Shown here piece after piece: positions 7,894 to 9,315 of a stretch of 9,315 nucleotides of DNA. The notes under the pieces are model-generated. The model was not told the origin of the DNA, did not search any database, and saw only the letters and a program-made list of their open reading frames with translations. Position 1 is the stretch's first letter. Every line of letters begins with the position of its first letter. The translations under genes were made by a program, and so were the position numbers. The stretch is from an uncultured Flavobacterium sp. (lineage in GTDB: Bacteria; Bacteroidota; Bacteroidia; Flavobacteriales; Flavobacteriaceae): NCBI GenBank assembly GCA_946480635.1, contig CAMLKV010000065.1, forward strand, positions 1-9,315. The letters run 5' to 3'.

Positions 7894-8496
7894 TTAATTA
7901 AAAAACGGAGCGTCTAATTTGTATTTAAAAGCACCATTATTTAGAGTGTAAGATCCTTCATAAATAGAACCATTTCTACGTTGATAAGTAAAATTAAAAG
8001 TACCTTTAATAGTACTTGTAGAAAGATTAAATTCTGTAATTGTAATACTTCCAGAAGTCAATTTAGTTTTTGTTGCACCTCCAATTTCAATTAAACGAGC
8101 AATACAATCTAATCCATTAGTTCCTGTACTTAAATCATCACTTAAATTATATGTTCCTACAGCCCATTTTGATTCAGGAATTCTAATGTCAATTAATATT
8201 GAAGAAGATTGAGGAGCATCTGACAAAGTTATATCAGACCCTTGTAACAACAAATAATTATATTGAACTATTGGACTTAAATGATAAGTTTCAACTTCAG
8301 TTTGCAAACAAGAAACATTAGTATAAGTCTGAGGCTTTAAATTAGTATAAGTTACATTATTAAGATCGCCAGACATGAATGTTGGTTCTGATGGATTCAG
8401 GCTTTGCATTCTTTGCGAAGAAGTATCAATTGAATCCACAGTACAAGAAACAACAAATAAAGAAATCAAACTTAAAATCAAGGCTATTTTTTTCAT
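7894..8496 (-). CDS. Small lipoprotein of unknown function, possibly DUF6252-like
   Basis: The product is 200 residues. MKKIALILSLISLFVVSC is a lipoprotein signal peptide with lipobox V-V-S-C18. The mature end (TVDSID) has no obvious run of acidic residues, so surface export by a lipoprotein export signal is not evident. The C-terminal half is strand-rich: GTYNL (114-118), a Gly/Thr-rich turn, SGSITITEFNLSTSTIKGTF (148-167) and a final strand pair ending near the C-terminus. The 'GTY ... ITITxFN ... IxGTFxF ... GxF' pattern recalls the DUF6252 lipoproteins of Flavobacteria; this is a resemblance, not a firm assignment. Cys63 and Cys131 could form a disulfide. The frame stays open to an ATG at 8535, but I chose 8496 because it gives a proper signal peptide and because a TAATTTTG promoter box lies at 8521-8528, inside the longer version. 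It is a single gene ended by the shared terminator. Confidence 0.82.
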   Translation of the reverse strand: MKKIALILSLISLFVVSCTVDSIDTSSQRMQSLNPSEPTFMSGDLNNVTYTNLKPQTYTNVSCLQTEVETYHLSPIVQYNYLLLQGSDITLSDAPQSSSILIDIRIPESKWAVGTYNLSDDLSTGTNGLDCIARLIEIGGATKTKLTSGSITITEFNLSTSTIKGTFNFTYQRRNGSIYEGSYTLNNGAFKYKLDAPFFN

Positions 8497-8520
8497 TTTT
8501 AGGGCTTTATATTTTTTTAG

Positions 8521-8528
8521 CAAAATTA
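8521..8528 (-). promoter_or_regulatory. Candidate -7 box of the lipoprotein gene
   Basis: Read on the minus strand this is TAATTTTG, an exact TAnnTTTG match, 24 bp before the ATG at 8496. A TTTG further upstream (8540-8543) is only 11 bp away, so no -33 element at normal spacing is seen. The box helps decide the start codon. Confidence 0.45.
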
Positions 8529-8613
8529 AAAGCAAAAAGCAAAATGGTCATTTTTTAATTGTTAAAAAAACGTTAATCAATGAATAATTATCAATAATGC
8601 AATGAAAAAACTG

Positions 8614-8647
8614 AAATCAATTAATAAAAATTCATGTAAATTGATTT
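8614..8647. repeat. 9-bp perfect inverted repeat, AT-rich
   Basis: AAATCAATT (8614-8622) and AATTGATTT (8639-8647) are perfect inverse copies separated by 16 bases, followed by T8648-8650. Each arm has only one G:C pair, so it would be a weak RNA hairpin. It could be an operator-like site or chance in AT-rich DNA. Confidence 0.35.
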
Positions 8648-8871
8648 TTTAATAAACATTTTTCATAAAACAGCAATCCGACATAAATAATTTACAATTA
8701 CGAATTTCTTAGATTTTTTCTTAATTATCAGTAATTAATTCAATGTAAAAAACAAGAATCCTAAAACTTTATATTTCAATGATTAAACCAAAAAAAAGCT
8801 TGAGTTAGATATCAAAATATTAGATCAATAAAACCGAATTAAACTTGTCGTTCTGTATAATTTTCAACCTT

Positions 8872-8900
8872 TTTGTTTTCAAGCAAAAGAATTATATTTG
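8872..8900 (+). promoter_or_regulatory. asnS promoter (TTTG-N17-TATATTTG)
   Basis: TTTG at 8872-8875, a 17-bp spacer and TATATTTG at 8893-8900 match the Bacteroidota sigma-A type promoter at both elements with ideal spacing. Transcription would begin a few bases after 8900, leaving a leader of about 60 bases before the asnS ATG. Confidence 0.75.
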
Positions 8901-8938
8901 CAGTTAATTCTAATATCGAATTCTAACAAAGGCGCAAT

Positions 8939-8959
8939 ATGATAGCGCAGCAATTCTAA
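8939..8959 (+). other. Possible six-codon upstream ORF in the asnS leader
   Basis: ATG at 8939 begins the frame M-I-A-Q-Q-F with a TAA stop at 8957-8959, seven bases before the asnS ATG. AAAGG at 8928-8932 is a Shine-Dalgarno-like sequence six bases before this ATG, better than anything directly before asnS. No Asn codon is present, so classical attenuation by asparagine starvation is not indicated. It may be chance. Confidence 0.25.
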
Positions 8960-8966
8960 ATTTAAG

Positions 8967-9315
8967 ATGAAACATACAAAAGTTAAAGACTTACTAAACA
9001 GCACGAAGACATTACAAGAAGTAACAGCAAAAGGATGGGTAAGAACTTTTAGAAATAATCAATTTATTGCATTGAACGATGGTTCAACTATTCATAATAT
9101 TCAGTGTGTTGTAGATTTTGAAAACACACCAGAAACAACATTAAAAAGGATCACTACAGGAGCAGCCATTTGTGTTAAAGGAGAGCTTGTAGAAAGCCAA
9201 GGAGCTGGACAGAAATACGAAATCCAAGTAAAAAAACTAGAGATTTTAGGCGATTCTGATGCAGAAAAATTCCCGATGCAACCTAAAAAACACTCATTGG
9301 AATTCTTACGTGAAA
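8967..9315 (+). CDS. asnS: Asparaginyl-tRNA synthetase, 3' end outside window
   Basis: AsnRS charges tRNA-Asn with asparagine in the cytoplasm using ATP (class IIb synthetase). The 116 visible residues form the N-terminal OB-fold anticodon-binding domain and the hinge. KGWVRTFRNNQFIALNDGS (about 22-40), RITTGAAICVKGELVESQG (about 65-83), a Gln-Lys-Tyr-Glu-Ile strand, and FPMQPKKHSLEFLRE at the window edge line up with bacterial AsnRS. In E. coli the same places read VRGWVRTRR, LTTGCSVIVTGKVV, and YPMAAKRHSIEYLRE. The hinge motif with H-S-[LI]-E-[FY]-L-R separates it from AspRS. Bacterial AsnRS is about 460-480 residues, so the whole catalytic domain lies beyond the window. The ATG at 8967 has only a weak TTAAG before it. 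It is driven by the promoter at 8872-8900. Confidence 0.97.
   Translation, partial: MKHTKVKDLLNSTKTLQEVTAKGWVRTFRNNQFIALNDGSTIHNIQCVVDFENTPETTLKRITTGAAICVKGELVESQGAGQKYEIQVKKLEILGDSDAEKFPMQPKKHSLEFLRE

Larger units (their letters stand above)
8497..8966. other. 470-bp AT-rich intergenic region between divergent lipoprotein and asnS genes
   Basis: It holds the minus-strand lipoprotein promoter at the left and the asnS promoter and leader at the right. Between about 8550 and 8870 I see no credible gene and no RNA gene, only short frames without support. The one clear structure is an inverted repeat, 8614-8622 against 8639-8647. Confidence 0.6.

Noticed and set aside
8497..8535. Upstream ATG extending the lipoprotein by 13 residues
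   Set aside because: It would bury the signal peptide behind a second hydrophobic stretch and overlaps the likely promoter.
8614..8650. Inverted repeat plus short T-run as an intrinsic terminator
   Set aside because: The stem has only one G:C pair and a 16-base loop, and no gene on the plus strand ends just upstream.
8602..8652. 16-residue open frame MKKLKSINKNSCKLIF in the intergenic gap
   Set aside because: It is too short, has no supporting signals, and is expected by chance in AT-rich DNA.
8901..8966. T-box or Asn attenuator before asnS
   Set aside because: The leader is too short for a T-box, has no specifier stem or terminator, and its mini-ORF has no Asn codon.

Overview
The window looks like chromosome of a low-GC member of the Bacteroidota, most likely a Flavobacterium-type Flavobacteriaceae. 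Support comes from very AT-rich DNA, promoters of the TAnnTTTG type, start codons without clear Shine-Dalgarno sequences, an N-terminally cut DUF5686-type outer-membrane protein, and protein sequences typical of that family. I see no rRNA, tRNA, CRISPR array, IS element or phage gene.

Layout: (1) 1-1811 (+) is the 3' part of a DUF5686 outer-membrane beta-barrel gene. It converges on, and overlaps by 18 bp, (2) 1794-4067 (-), a CPA2 cation:proton antiporter resembling the plant CHX group, with a soluble USP-like tail. A 174-bp divergent region then separates it from (3) 4242-6665 (+), an 807-residue RND/MMPL-type transporter. No terminator is visible after it, and 49 bp later comes (4) 6715-7305 (+), a protein without signal peptide that carries a His...Gly-Cys signature like that of L,D-transpeptidase (YkuD-like) or DUF5675-like proteins. 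Only 15 bp further is (5) 7321-7836 (+), a small exported protein of unknown family. A strong symmetric hairpin at 7845-7872 ends this unit and also ends (6) 7894-8496 (-), a small lipoprotein. A 470-bp AT-rich gap leads to (7) asnS (8967 to the window end, +), which has the best promoter in the window.

Most genes are ordinary envelope or housekeeping functions: an outer-membrane protein, an ion antiporter, an RND pump, a lipoprotein and a tRNA synthetase. The most interesting part is the 6715-7836 gene pair. A putative peptidoglycan-active Cys/His protein without export signal, followed closely by an exported partner, is the gene order seen in interbacterial effector-immunity pairs such as Tlde1/Tldi1. 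This is an inference: no secretion gene lies in the window, and the catalytic motif is not canonical.
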